Source: Candidatus Omnitrophota bacterium (GTDB taxonomy: Bacteria > Omnitrophota > Omnitrophia > Omnitrophales > JACROU01). Taken from it: DNA of 64,000 nucleotides. Position 1 is the first letter of the stretch. Every line of letters begins with the position of its first letter. Shown here piece after piece: positions 51,201 through 62,000 of the stretch. The notes under the pieces are model-generated. The model saw nothing but the letters and a program-made list of their open reading frames with translations. It did not search any database and had not been told where the DNA came from. Position numbers and translations under genes: made by a program. The stretch covers positions 70,958 to 134,957 of the forward strand of contig JAJDCD010000012.1 of NCBI GenBank assembly GCA_029261035.1, in the 5' to 3' direction.

Positions 51201-52690
51201 GCAAATTGCTGTACAGCCTCAGCGTGATACCCTCCCGTAACTAAAATAGCTTGTCGGGCACCTTTATCTTTCATATACCTTTCAGCATGATTCAACATAA
51301 ACACTTCTCGTTCTTCAGCTCCAAGATAAAAATTCATTGCCGCGTCAAACACGTTATTAAAGAATGAAATATCTTCAAACACTTGCCTTTTTACTCTTTT
51401 TTCACTATTTAGTTTTTCTAATTGATTTACTATTTCAGAAGGTTTAAATCTCAACAAAGCTCCTGCATCTTCATTTAACCATTGATATTCATCGCGTGTT
51501 AATTGAAGGGTAAATATTTTTTCTAATAACCGAACGTTTTCCAATAAGATAACTATCTGCTCTTCCATTTCATTCAAAACTAAAGACTCTAAAATGAGTC
51601 CTTTTATTTTTTGGATTTCCTGAAAAAATGGAGCTGATTCCATCTCCGATTTCAAGATTTCCATTTGAATCAACTTCTTTAATAGAGGAAAAGACTGAAA
51701 TGAAAAATCCTTAGGCAGCTCTTTGAATAATCGTTCAAAAAAAGGTCTAAGCACAGCTAACTGACTTTGAGACAATGTGCCCTGAGAAGACGCTTTCAAA
51801 GAAAGCAAAGTCGCATTTAACTCATCACCTAAGTTCTTACTTAACTTAAACGATGAAGTTTCTTTCAAAAAGCCTTGAATCTCATTATTTAGCTTAGACG
51901 CATTCCACTGACTCTCAAGTTGTTTCATGCGAAAAAACCGAATAAGCATGGGCCATTCTTTTTGAAATTCCGCTTTTTCTAAATCAATATTTAAACGTTC
52001 GAGTGCAACTTCCTTCAAAAGTGAAAGTTTATTGATAGAACTCAAATCAGCTTCATTTTTAGAGGACATAAGATCTGAAAACTGCTTTAAATCCGTATTA
52101 AGATAATGAGGGATAAAAGCTTCTAATTGACGTTCTAATTTTTTAATGAAAGCACCTGTCGAAACAGACTGTCTCAAGACAAACTGAAAATCTTGGCGGT
52201 TTTTCCTGTAGTTCAAAGAATCTTCAATGCCGTAGGCGTTTAACTCACCCTTAGAAACTTGATCTAAACGATCTAACAAAAAAAGCTCCGGTCCTGTCAA
52301 CTCTGCTTCTTTCATTAATTTGTCTGCAAATTTCAAATTCTTTTTAGGACTTTCAGGAAAGAAGTTCAAGATTTGAGGGTCCAACTTTTCAATCCCCCCC
52401 TCTAACAACATTAAATCCACTCCTTTTACATCCGTTAAATACTCAATCATCGATTGGATATTTTTTTCAGCTTCATAATGTCCATGGGCGCTTTGTATAT
52501 GATAAAGAGTAGGTGCCTCTGGAATACTAAAAATAGATTCCACAATTGCTGTATCTTGAGGTAAGCCTAATAATTGATTTGTAGGTGCGCTCTTCAATTC
52601 AGGACGAACAACTTGTGTCCAAGCCAAAGAAGTAGAAATAAAATTTAATAGAATGAATATGCTAATAATTTTTAGTGTTAATTTGTACAT
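48203..52690 (-). CDS. Large exported protein with TIKI/EreA-like domain and beta-propeller
   Basis: Function unknown; about 1,495 aa. A signal peptide (MYKLTLKIISIFILLNFIST, to about residue 25) precedes a TIKI/EreA/ChaN-like domain (about 60-510). Its motifs HIQSAHGHYEAEKN (H69), LLEGG (E97), AYGIED (154-156) and LVTGGYHAEAV match the first domain of the 5,516-aa neighbour in order and spacing. A Gly/Asn/Ser linker (GNGNGSNGNGSS, about 587) leads to a beta-propeller (about 630-1045) of FS.DG.../VY repeats, as in FSPNEKYIAYTTH. A helical Arg/Pro-rich segment and a C-terminal domain ending RRIMIAA follow. The ATG at 52690 has AGGAG 10 bases upstream; an in-frame TTG at 52744 lies inside the likely -35 box and is rejected. 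Confidence 0.85.
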   Translation of the reverse strand: MYKLTLKIISIFILLNFISTSLAWTQVVRPELKSAPTNQLLGLPQDTAIVESIFSIPEAPTLYHIQSAHGHYEAEKNIQSMIEYLTDVKGVDLMLLEGGIEKLDPQILNFFPESPKKNLKFADKLMKEAELTGPELFLLDRLDQVSKGELNAYGIEDSLNYRKNRQDFQFVLRQSVSTGAFIKKLERQLEAFIPHYLNTDLKQFSDLMSSKNEADLSSINKLSLLKEVALERLNIDLEKAEFQKEWPMLIRFFRMKQLESQWNASKLNNEIQGFLKETSSFKLSKNLGDELNATLLSLKASSQGTLSQSQLAVLRPFFERLFKELPKDFSFQSFPLLKKLIQMEILKSEMESAPFFQEIQKIKGLILESLVLNEMEEQIVILLENVRLLEKIFTLQLTRDEYQWLNEDAGALLRFKPSEIVNQLEKLNSEKRVKRQVFEDISFFNNVFDAAMNFYLGAEEREVFMLNHAERYMKDKGARQAILVTGGYHAEAVQQFAKDKKMSYVRLTPQISGELKSEGYLESMLESRKSPVVVSQISDVLKLQSQRALILQGKSPDYFRGRLESALTQSLGSGVSLAASLGGNGNGSNGNGSSWFDAFTDSQSVDAALEVLKRSSLGSSKPTEKVSFSKDGSIAFVSYRDNTAVAFDVLSRKQLPINFGSQVQLGEVSPSGNLIVVKSFTSTDVYHVKTGVKVVRGMSSSAVGFKFSPNEKYIAYTTHVRTGGDSSKQSADLYNVDSGNKVVLEGVSLTAGGLEFSDSGNLLIVYQDRASDQAYQLENDIATNMSSELGSDVLSVNFLGDTDMAFVRYRNNESKVVDLTFGFEREISFDLHARRAMISADGKYLVVHYTYFDENREAKNYEKIYDFSKGEDISSQFGFDFSGVYRAVFSLKGEYLFVGRRDFASGQVQYFFEVYRLIDKVKVRTFPIHLTGVPVFSANGQYLSAGNAKTTDSNYGSEVLIDLRSGKITTLKGVDGYSAKIEFSEDSSLLYFKKDRVGVLETKTGQNISGIVGGAMSSFAILQNRFVVASSSGAVDVKILDLQALKTNPIFKKAIRSFGNDFSDAFNQLIQLVASEKIKTRDQLSAFLIAFPSLKNLNYTDKTKAFNRILKAVAERRLTVPTNRDELQDFVDYAVGINDLELETAADARAAKPRVSRARREAPPRVVKKGGFFSRFVSGSGSSLGSSLVELESNPLSARISDEDLLAARRVTVDLMDGVLGANTKVAERLYAELFPSQSPALVTQNLVNVLENTDSGIESLGFDVVKLKSFFSSLVDKSFGVVAIPLSGKTSLDDLIGEMESLKLILKNQPNKVIVFVSSEAVYGDVREMLYSTYDERVFLFESTEGIAGFLPNLYLGQFNNLGESNAKLAKLFSSKSRELAKKVLGKLPTMWLPKSSLVVAPKQNFEDNMLLGQTSRQFHQKNYPGISSKDLFSAHLLYGLLLSSQGTSLLQDRIPEELKIEMRGNQYFIQFNSQFIDQIMDLIQATRRIMIAA

Positions 52691-52999
52691 ATATATAAGT
52701 CTCCTAAACGACACTATTTTCCTTCTAAAGCAAGTATCTGTCAAACCTTAACATCAAATTGTAAAACAACCTTTTATTAAGTCTTAACCCTTTGACATGA
52801 GCTTTTAAAGCTACCCTATGGGTGGGGAAAATGCAAATGAGGTTTTGGGTGAAAGTTACTTGCCTGTACAGAGTGACTGTCACTGGCCTGTGCTTGCACA
52901 GAGCTCAGTGACTGTCACCCCAACTAGCTTGGTGATAGTTAACGCGTTGTGATAGTGACAGTCACCATGCTCTGCGGGGTCGCAGGCTGGTGACAGTCA
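52691..52999. other. 309-base spacer upstream of the 1,495-aa gene, promoter plus repeats
   Basis: No gene. Next to the 1,495-aa start it is AT-rich with a TTGACA box; further up (52873-53000) it is filled with four GTGACWGTCAC palindromes directly after the previous giant gene's stop codon. Confidence 0.7.
52716..52744 (-). promoter_or_regulatory. Possible promoter of the 1,495-aa gene
   Basis: Minus strand: a perfect -35 TTGACA (52744-52739), a 17-base spacer and a weak -10 GAAAAT (52721-52716). It leaves a short leader of about 20 bases to the ATG at 52690, with AGGAG inside it. The weak -10 keeps confidence low. Confidence 0.35.
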
Positions 53000-53000
53000 C
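52873..53000. repeat. Four GTGACWGTCAC palindromes between giant genes
   Basis: Copies lie at 52873-52883 (GTGACTGTCAC), 52908-52918 (GTGACTGTCAC), 52955-52965 (GTGACAGTCAC) and 52990-53000 (GTGACAGTCAC). The first two and last two are in opposite central orientation, so they can pair over about 120 bases. The last copy ends on the stop codon of the upstream giant gene. CTGTGC/GCACAG inverted repeats lie between the first two copies. Confidence 0.85.
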
Positions 53001-56000
53001 TATGCGGCTCTTTTAGCTTTTGATTTGGCCTTGAATTCTGCCAAGAATTGATTGGCCAGTTTAACGACATGACTGAAGTTCATCACGATTTGATTTGTTT
53101 CAGAGTTGTAAATGCCTGCTAGCTCCCCAGCTGTCAAAGCACCCACTCCATTTCTGGATAAGTAACGGCCTGTTTCGAATAAGAATTTGTTAATCAATTG
53201 TTTTTGTTCATTACTTAAACGACTATCCACACCTTTTGTTTCTTGATAGAGAACAGAAATAACTCCTTCTTGACCATCCGCTCTACTTACATGAACTACA
53301 TTCTCTTCTCTAGCACCTTTCTTTACAAGATTTTTAATGGTATCTGAAACAGCCTGACTTGTAATATTAACAACAGCAAATCCGGTACGTCCTACCGCTG
53401 TGGTTAATAACGGATGGTTTTTAAAATTCTCTTTTAATTGAGCTGCTAAAGCAGGATCTTCCACATGAATAAAATGCGCTATTCCCGAATCTACTGTCAA
53501 TGGATCGATCAAGCGTTTAAAGGATGCTTCACTATCCACCTGCTGGCTATTCGTCACAAATCCTTGATCTTTAATATTCGGAGCTGGTGAAGAAGCTGCT
53601 AACGCACTTACAGCTATTGCATTTTCAACCAATTTCATGGATACCCAATCGGTTGCACCACTATAGTGAGTTCTTAGATACTTACTTGCAGCGTTTTGTA
53701 ATGTTAATGGTAATGTAGAGACAAAAGGAGCTACACCTTCGTTGAGATAATCTTGTGCGGTGTCATTCATTCCTCGAAGAGCCATACGAATAACTGGATT
53801 ATCTAAATCTTGATTCTCAATAGCCTGTGCTAAACGTTGATTGAAAATTTCTAAGAATTGGGCCAGATCGGTATTACCTAATTTTTGAGCTGCCAATTGA
53901 GTTCGCTGGTAAGCGATCAACTCATCTGTAGCTGCTCTCAAAACTAAGTTATCAATACTGGATAAGGCCTCAATGTTTTCTAAATGAGTTAATTCATGAA
54001 TTAAATTGATAGCTAATGCATTTAGGGCTTCTTGATCTCCTGTAGCTGCTCGATCCACAATCAATTGATTCAAGACAATGGTTCTGTTTTCTAAATCAGC
54101 ATAGGCTGCTACCCCCGTTAGTGCTGCATCAAAGTTTTCAGAACGAATACTTCGAACAATGGATGGGTCAATATAAGCTCCAGCATTTATTCTAAGTGCT
54201 TGTTCCAAAGCTTTTGCGATAACTCCCTTATATTCTTGCATTTCAGCCGGCAACACGGAGTCTAGTAGTGATTTCATCTGATTTTCCGTTTGGAAAGCCC
54301 CCAAAATGGTTTGCCCTGGAATCGTAGCGGCACCCAAAGATCTAGCTGACACTTGAGTCATAAAACTCGTTACATCCGTCATTGGAAGCGTAAGAGATTT
54401 AACTTGATCATTCACCTCGGTTATGACGGTCAGTTCTTCTGCTCTTTCTGATTCTTCTTGTCCTTCAAGGGCACTGATAACTTCAGCAAAGGTTTCCCCG
54501 ATTGCCTCTGGGTGTTCTCGTTTCAGAGCATCAAACTCATCCGCACTTAAAGTTGGCAATGCTTTATAAGGTGCCGATAGCTCTGTTGAAATAGCCTGTA
54601 CTTTCTTTCCGCCCAAGACTTCTTTTGCTTGCTCATTAATCTGAGCTTCTAAAGATGCTATCTGACTCTTAAATCCTTTAAGAACTGGCTCAACCTTCAA
54701 AGCTTGAGTTGGATAATCATTAACAAAACCTTGAAGTTCTTCAATATAATCTTTGCCTAATTGAATCGCAGTTAAACTATCACTACTTTTCATAGACTCT
54801 TTTACTTCTGCACCTTTTTTCAATATATTTCTTGCCGCTATAGCATCTGTCGAAAATTCCATGCGACGAGGAGCTCCTTTATAATTCACAACAATAGAAA
54901 CGACAGCTTCGTCTCCCTGGGCTAAAGCTTCCGTTAAAATTGTGTTTAATTCGGGAATACGTTTAACAGCTTCATCCACACCTAAATCTAATGATGGGAT
55001 TGCACTTACAGATTCTGAGCTCGTAGACGCAATCACCGACTCCACAGATTCAACCTTTTTATCTCCCAAAGAAGCTAAAACTTCAATCTCTGGAATTTTA
55101 ATTTGAGCTATCTGTATGTTTTTAGATTGTATCTCTGCTTTAGCAGCTGCTAACGTTCTGCCAGAAAATTGACCGTCTACAGTAAATCGATTTTTAACCT
55201 TTGCTTGTATCGATGAAAAACCATATTGATGGAAAAGGTTCTGTAGAATTCCTCTGTCACGGTCCGTCACAAAAGTTTTTGCGAAAAACTGTTCACCCTT
55301 TGTCATTAATTCAGGATCTAAATCAATATCTTTCTGAGAGTAATAAGCTAAAATTTCTTCCACCACTTGCTCTTCAGTGTATCCACTATTCAATAAATCT
55401 TTAGAAGCTTCTTCGTAACCATCCAATGTCTTAATCACATCTATAATTGCTTCTCTTTCTAAATCAGATAGAGAGAAGAAAAGAGCATGATTTGTTTCAT
55501 GAAGCACATTTTTACGCGCTTGTTTAAATTCCTTCAACAAACCTTTGTTGGCACTAATGTCTTTACCTAAGGCAGGAGAAAAAGAAATAGTCCCTAACCC
55601 GTTGGTTTCAGCAAATAATTTCATAACTAATTGAGAACCTTCATAAATATTTGTCTTTAATTGGGTTACAGCTTTACTTTCAGCTTCTTCATAAGTCATC
55701 TTAGGATTTAATGAAAGTATTTCTTTCGCTAACTTAGCAATAAAAGCTTCTATTTGAGGATTAGACAAATCCAATTCCAATTCTTCAGCAGAGTCTTTTG
55801 TTGCAATTTCATAATACTTAGCTCTCTCTTTTGGATTCACAAAGAAACCAAGAGCATTTTCAGCATTAAATTCCCACTGATTATTAATATAAAGCTGTGT
55901 ATAAACGAGCTGCAAGAAGTCCTCTCTATTCGCTTCTTTATCTACGACAACAATATTTTCTAAGAAAGCATCTATAGGATCTTGAGGATACTCACTCGAT

Positions 56001-59000
56001 AAAATAAATTTAATTTTATCCGCTCCTTCTTTATCCACTTTTCGAGCCAAGCTAGCCATTTCTTCAGCTCGAATAACTTTCATAACAGGTTTTCCATCTT
56101 TTCCTTTTGTAGCCAAATAAACATCTTTACCTTCTCTAGCTTGCCTCAACCAACTATTCACATTACCAATCAACCAATTTCTAATTTCATTCCCTAATTC
56201 TTCTAAGTCTAAAGAGATCTCTGTGATTTCCCCTAACTTGTTGCTGGCTTCCATAAGCACAAGTGCTTGATAAGGATTTTCAGCCCCTTGACTCACAAGC
56301 TTTTCTGCCAACGTTTCCCCTCCCAAAATCTCACCTTGTGCATAAGAAGAAACAATCCCTTCCAAGACATCTTCTAATTTTTGTTGCTTAGAGGTCTCTT
56401 GCTCCACTCTCTTATCATGTTGAGAACGCATTTCATTATGCTCAACAACTAATTGAGTTGCGTGCTGTAACACCATCTCTCTTAAAGAGGTCTTTCCTTT
56501 TCTATTTGCTAATTGCTTTAATTGAATCTTCCAATCAACCCCTTCTTGACCTTGGCCTAGCTGAGTTCGAGCCACTTGAATAAAATCACTAAGGCGATGC
56601 GTTGAAATATCATTTTCAGCCGCAAATGCTCTTGCTTCATCCATCGTTCTATTAAAAGCATCTCTTCCAACAGATTCAATAACTTGGGCGTCCTCTCTAA
56701 TCGTTTGCAAAACTTCTATTTTTCGTTGCTTCAATGTTTCTGCTGACGCTCTTTGAGACTCCGGTAATTTTACATTTTCTTCATCCATTACTTCTAAAGC
56801 GGCATATACTTCAATCATTTTTCTATCCGTTGGATCCACGACTCTTTCTTTACCTATTTGTACTCTTAAATTATCTGAATGAGGTAATGCCTCACCTTTC
56901 TCAATTCTTTCCAACAAGAGATCCAAATCACGCGTTTCTACTGGGTCCATTCTTCGAACCAACTGTTCATAAATCACTTCCCTTGGAGCTAACCAAGAAT
57001 CATCCACACTATCAACAAAGTGCCATGCGTAATACTCTCCATCCACCAGTTGATTAATGCGTTTTCTAATACTGGTTTCATCAGAGGTACGTCCAAACTC
57101 ATCTCTATTAACTAACTGAGCCGCAAAAATACGGGCAATATTTTCAACTAAATCTTTCTTTCCAGGTCCAAAACGAACCATATGTCCTATCGTTTCTTTC
57201 CAGTCCACAACTCCAGGTTTTCCTAACCCTTTATTCAGAGCTAACAATTTCTTCTTAAGATCTGCACGGTAAGATGCTGTTAGACCAAAACCGTCCAACA
57301 AACGATCCCGATGTTTCAATAGCAAAGAATCTCTTAATACTTTTATTACATCGCTGCTTTCAATTCCGTTTTCACTTAAAAGCTTTACTATTTCTTTATT
57401 TGCCAATGGAGACTTAAGGAAATTACTTGGATCTGTTTTGCTCATTCCTTTTTCTGTACTGATAAGAAAATCATGCAACATTCGTTCTGAAACCTTGCTA
57501 TTCTCAGACAATTGTATTGCTGCCTTCGATTTAGGGTCTCCAGACTCTGCTTCCTTTAACTCAATTTTATGAGCGGTATCAAACACAACTAAATCCTGCC
57601 CTGGACCCGAGTGAGAAGTGATTTCCTCAGCAACTTCAGAAGCAAAATTTCTTTTAATATCTGCCAAAACACGTGGGTCTCTACCTGAAGTTCTATATTG
57701 AGAAACCATTTTTTCTAAGTAATGGATAAAGAAGCGAACTTCTCTATTTCTACCTGAAGCGCCAATCGCACTGGAGTCACGACCTTCATCTCCACGATTT
57801 CCAACAAGAGCTAATGAGAAATTAGAAGCAATACCATAATCTTTAGCTGCACTGAAGAGTCCATTTGCTCCTTGATTACTGGAAACCAATACCTTTAATT
57901 GCTGAAGAGCCTCTTCTTCACGACCCGCCTCTGTAGGAATATCTTTATATGGATCAAATAAGCTAGCTCCTAATCCCTTTTGAGCATAAGTTCTAGCTGC
58001 AATCGCTAATCTACGAATTGTTTCTCTATTCTGTTCTGTAATAGACTCTGTTCCTTCTATAATTTGTTTTAAATGAGAACCATGCTTTACGTTCTCGTCT
58101 AATTGAATCGCTCTTGAATTAGCTTCAGAACCATACTGATCAACCACACCCTGATACAAGTCATAAACCACCTTATAATCTCCTGTTAACTGATTAGGAT
58201 CAAAATAAAGTTTATCTGCTTGATAAACACCACTTTCCGCTTCTGCTTTCTTTTTATCTTTAGCTGTCAATTGTGACTGAAGCTTAGGTGCTATCACTTG
58301 AATCTGTTTTAGTTGTTTTTTCAAGAAAGCCTGCATTGACGCGTCTTGCTTAATCGCATTTTCAAAATCTTGCCTTGCCAAGACAAAATCACTACTGGAT
58401 ACCGCATCATCTTCTTTAAGTGAAAGAGCACGGTCAAAAAAGATTTGCCCTCGAGCTGCATAAGCTTCTGCAAGTAGCTTTGCGCCTAATTCGGACTGTA
58501 TTTCTTTTCGATCCAAGAAATTAATCGCATCGGTATAAGCATTCAAAGCAGTTTCAGCCAAAGTATTCGCTTCTGCTTCTTTTCCACTCTCTCTTAATAC
58601 TCTAATTTCTTTGTCTGTATTTTGAGCTATTTGTAGAGTTCTGATTGTACCAATTAAAGCTTTTTGATTAGGTTGTGTATTCGTAATCGTCGCAATATTC
58701 AAGATACCCTCTAAAATAGAGTCGAAACTCGAGGTATCTGAAACAGCAAAATTTCTTCGGCTCACAAGATCTTGTAGTGGCGTTATATCCTTTTGAATGA
58801 GCACATTCAAAATATCTTCCACGCTAAGTTCATGTTCTGCTTTAACTAATGAAAGAGCCGCATTCAACATCTGAGCTTGATTAAAGAAATCCCTTCTCAT
58901 TTTGGCAACTTCTATGTTTCGAGCTTCATCCTCTACAGAAATCAAAGTATCTAAAGAACTTAAAAGAGCTCTTAATTCTTCCTGTCTCTCAGCGTCAGAC

Positions 59001-62000
59001 TCCTTCTTAATACTTGAATTAAGATGATAAATCAAAGCACTAACTACACCCTCGCCATCTCTATATCCATGAGTCTGAGATTGTTTAAGAAGCTTTCCAA
59101 GGCCTAAAGCCGTGTCCTTATTTAAAGTGGCTATAGACAGCAATTGTTTAATAGACAAGTCTTTAGCTGTCGCTGCTCCCATAGCGACAATAGCACCCTC
59201 TTTAGATCCGTCCTTTAACCCTTTACTGATATCCACTATTTGCTCTTTTGAGAAATTAGGATTCACCAAAGGAAGAATGTCTTCTATCTGAAGTTTAAAA
59301 TCTTTTTGTAATTGTTCTAAGAAATTAACTGTTAGATAATCCTGAGGTGGATAATTTTCCATCAAGTAAGTATCTATATACTGATCAATCATGTGATCAT
59401 TCCAACCTTGACGCTTTAACTGTTTTTTATATTCTTCTCTAATTCTCAACTCAACTTCATATTGCCTAGCTAGCTCGTTATCAAATCCATTGAGTCGTTC
59501 TAAAAATTCTGCTTCTGCCGTCTTTTTATTATTGAGCTGTCTTCTTGCTTGGATAAATTTAGGAAGTTCAAAAGCAACAGCTTCTCCTTCCTTAATCTGC
59601 GTCGAACTTTCGTCCAAAACACTCAATGTAATCGATTCTACACCTGTTTTGTTGCCGTCATATCCAGAGTTCACTGCGGAAGGAGTCACTTTAACTTCAT
59701 ACTCCACACCTGCAATTGTAACCTTAGTATCTTTACGGGGTTCTAGAACAACCCCTTTATAACTGTAATGACCTGTATCTGAATTGAAATCAACTTCAAT
59801 AGTTGGTTGTTTAGGGTCAGGAGTTTTAATCTTCTTTGTCTCACCGGCAACAACCTTCGTTGTACTTTGAATCGTACTTGAAAACTTAATTCCACCTGTC
59901 TTAGTATCAGGAGAAGTTGTAATGCGATACATTCGGTAGACTTTTCCTCCTACTGTTTTATATACACCCCCATCTTCTATATCATGATCCCCTTTCTCTT
60001 CCTGCCAATAGTCCACATTGCTCGTCTGATCCACTGGAACCGTAACGGACTTCCCTAAGTCATCCACGATAATGTAATTACCTTTTCCATCTGGAGTTCC
60101 CATAACCGTAGGGGCTTTTGTAGAATCTTTAAGGTCTTTTGTTGCTGCAATAAGCTGCATTAAACTGTCTTTTAATTCCTTCGATTTAGAGGAATCTTCT
60201 GCTAATAAATATTGCTGATAGGCTTTTGAAAGAATTTTCTTTTGAGCTCCATCAGAGGTTGTTTCGATTCTTTTTAATATTTGTTGATTAAAAGCCTTAT
60301 CTCCTCCCAAAAAGCCGTTAGCAAAACTTCGGTCTCCAATAACTACTTGTTTAAAGCTAATATCCGCCCCTCTAATTTTCTCGATCAACCTTTCTCCATA
60401 GCTCAAATCATCAACTTGATCAATATCACTTGGACGTTTCTTTAATTCAGAAATTCCTGGTAATAGATTAACCAAAGGAAGAACAGCAATGACTTTACCC
60501 AGACCTACTAGGACTCCACTAACTACAGAAGAAGCCACAAAAGCAACGGGCTGTATTGCACCCACATTCAAAATGCTTCGGACAGAAACTGGAGCCTGAG
60601 AAGTTGTAAATTGTTGGAACGCTTGAGCGCGTAAAGCTTCTGGGTTGTTCTTATAGCCTTGAGGGTCGGATTTTCTTACAGATTGAAGTTGTCGCACCAA
60701 ATCCCCCAATTTGTTTACCTTATATCCAGAAAGAGCTTTTCGATTCGTCTCAGAACTCAATAATGAAACAAGATCTCGATGATCTTCAATATTTAATTGT
60801 TCCGAACTAACAATTGAGATTTTTTCTACTAACTTTTGAGCTAAATCTGCATCATCCAGGTTTGGGGATTCTCTATTTACATCTTTAAGGAGTGCGCTTA
60901 TTTTAACTTTTTCAGGATTCGTAAAGAAACCTTTAATATTATGAACCGTATTCTGATAGAGACGTTTCGCTTTTAGTTTCATCAAGTCTCGAGCTCGTAC
61001 TCGACGTTCTTGATCCAACTGATCTCTATTCCATACATCAAACCCTTCTAAAAGATTACGTTGAATCCATCTTCTGATTTTTGTTTTTTCTGGGGTTCGA
61101 CTCATACGAAGCTTATCTTCTAGCCGATCGATGTCTTTATTCAAATTAGCTTGTTGATACTGAAACTTTTCTTGGGATTCATGGGCGTCAACAATACCAT
61201 CAATCACTTTCCTCTGTTGTGGATATAATCCCATTTCACGAGTTGGTGTACTCACTTTCATCATTTCTCTCTGAATGATTTTAGCTAGCTCTGCTCTAGA
61301 GTTTTTAGCAGATAGGATTCTAGCCCACTCATTTGGCTCTACAGCCTCCGAAGGAACAAATTTCTTGAATTCACTAAAGAAAGAATTTAACTGAACAAGC
61401 TTATCTAAAGTTTTCTCATTTGCATCTTCCGCATTAATAAATCCCATTCCTACTAATGCAAAAGTGAATGTAACGATGTCAGAATCACTCGCACCTACAG
61501 GCGGCACTGGAGGAGCAACCCCTTGTCTAGAAGAAATCAACTTTCCAAGAGCCTGTCTTAAAGCTTTTTGATTCGCAATTTCTTCTTCTGACAGAGTAAC
61601 ACCTTCTGCTGCTGTTAACTGTCCTTTAAGGTGAAGAGCCAATTCCACCATTTTCATTCCTGTTTGGGTCAACAGACCCTCTTGAGTATTATTGATCATC
61701 CCTTGACTTAACAATTCTTTCTGAAGCGTTTTAACCGTTTTTGTATCTAACTGATCACTATTAAAATCAGACAGCGCTTTTCTTTCCATGACTTTAGCCC
61801 CAACGCCTCCTGCCTGCGTTGCTACATCTGGAAGCTGATCCTCTCGAACCCTTTGATTAGCTAAACGCAAAACTTCTGAAACAGTGCTCGCTTCCGTTGT
61901 TCCACGTTCTTGCCCAACCAAACCTTCTCTAAACTGAATATCTCCTGTCTTCAACTTCTCTACTTTCTGACCTGCTTTAAGACCCAACTCTTTATAATCA

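Noticed and set aside
52691-52744. TTG start at 52744 for the 1,495-aa protein
   Set aside because: It would begin with charged residues before the signal peptide, and the TTG is part of a TTGACA -35 box; ATG 52690 has AGGAG upstream.
52873-53000. Repeats at 52873-53000 as a CRISPR array
   Set aside because: Repeats are only 11 bases, palindromic, in both orientations and unevenly spaced (24-36 bases), with no cas genes.
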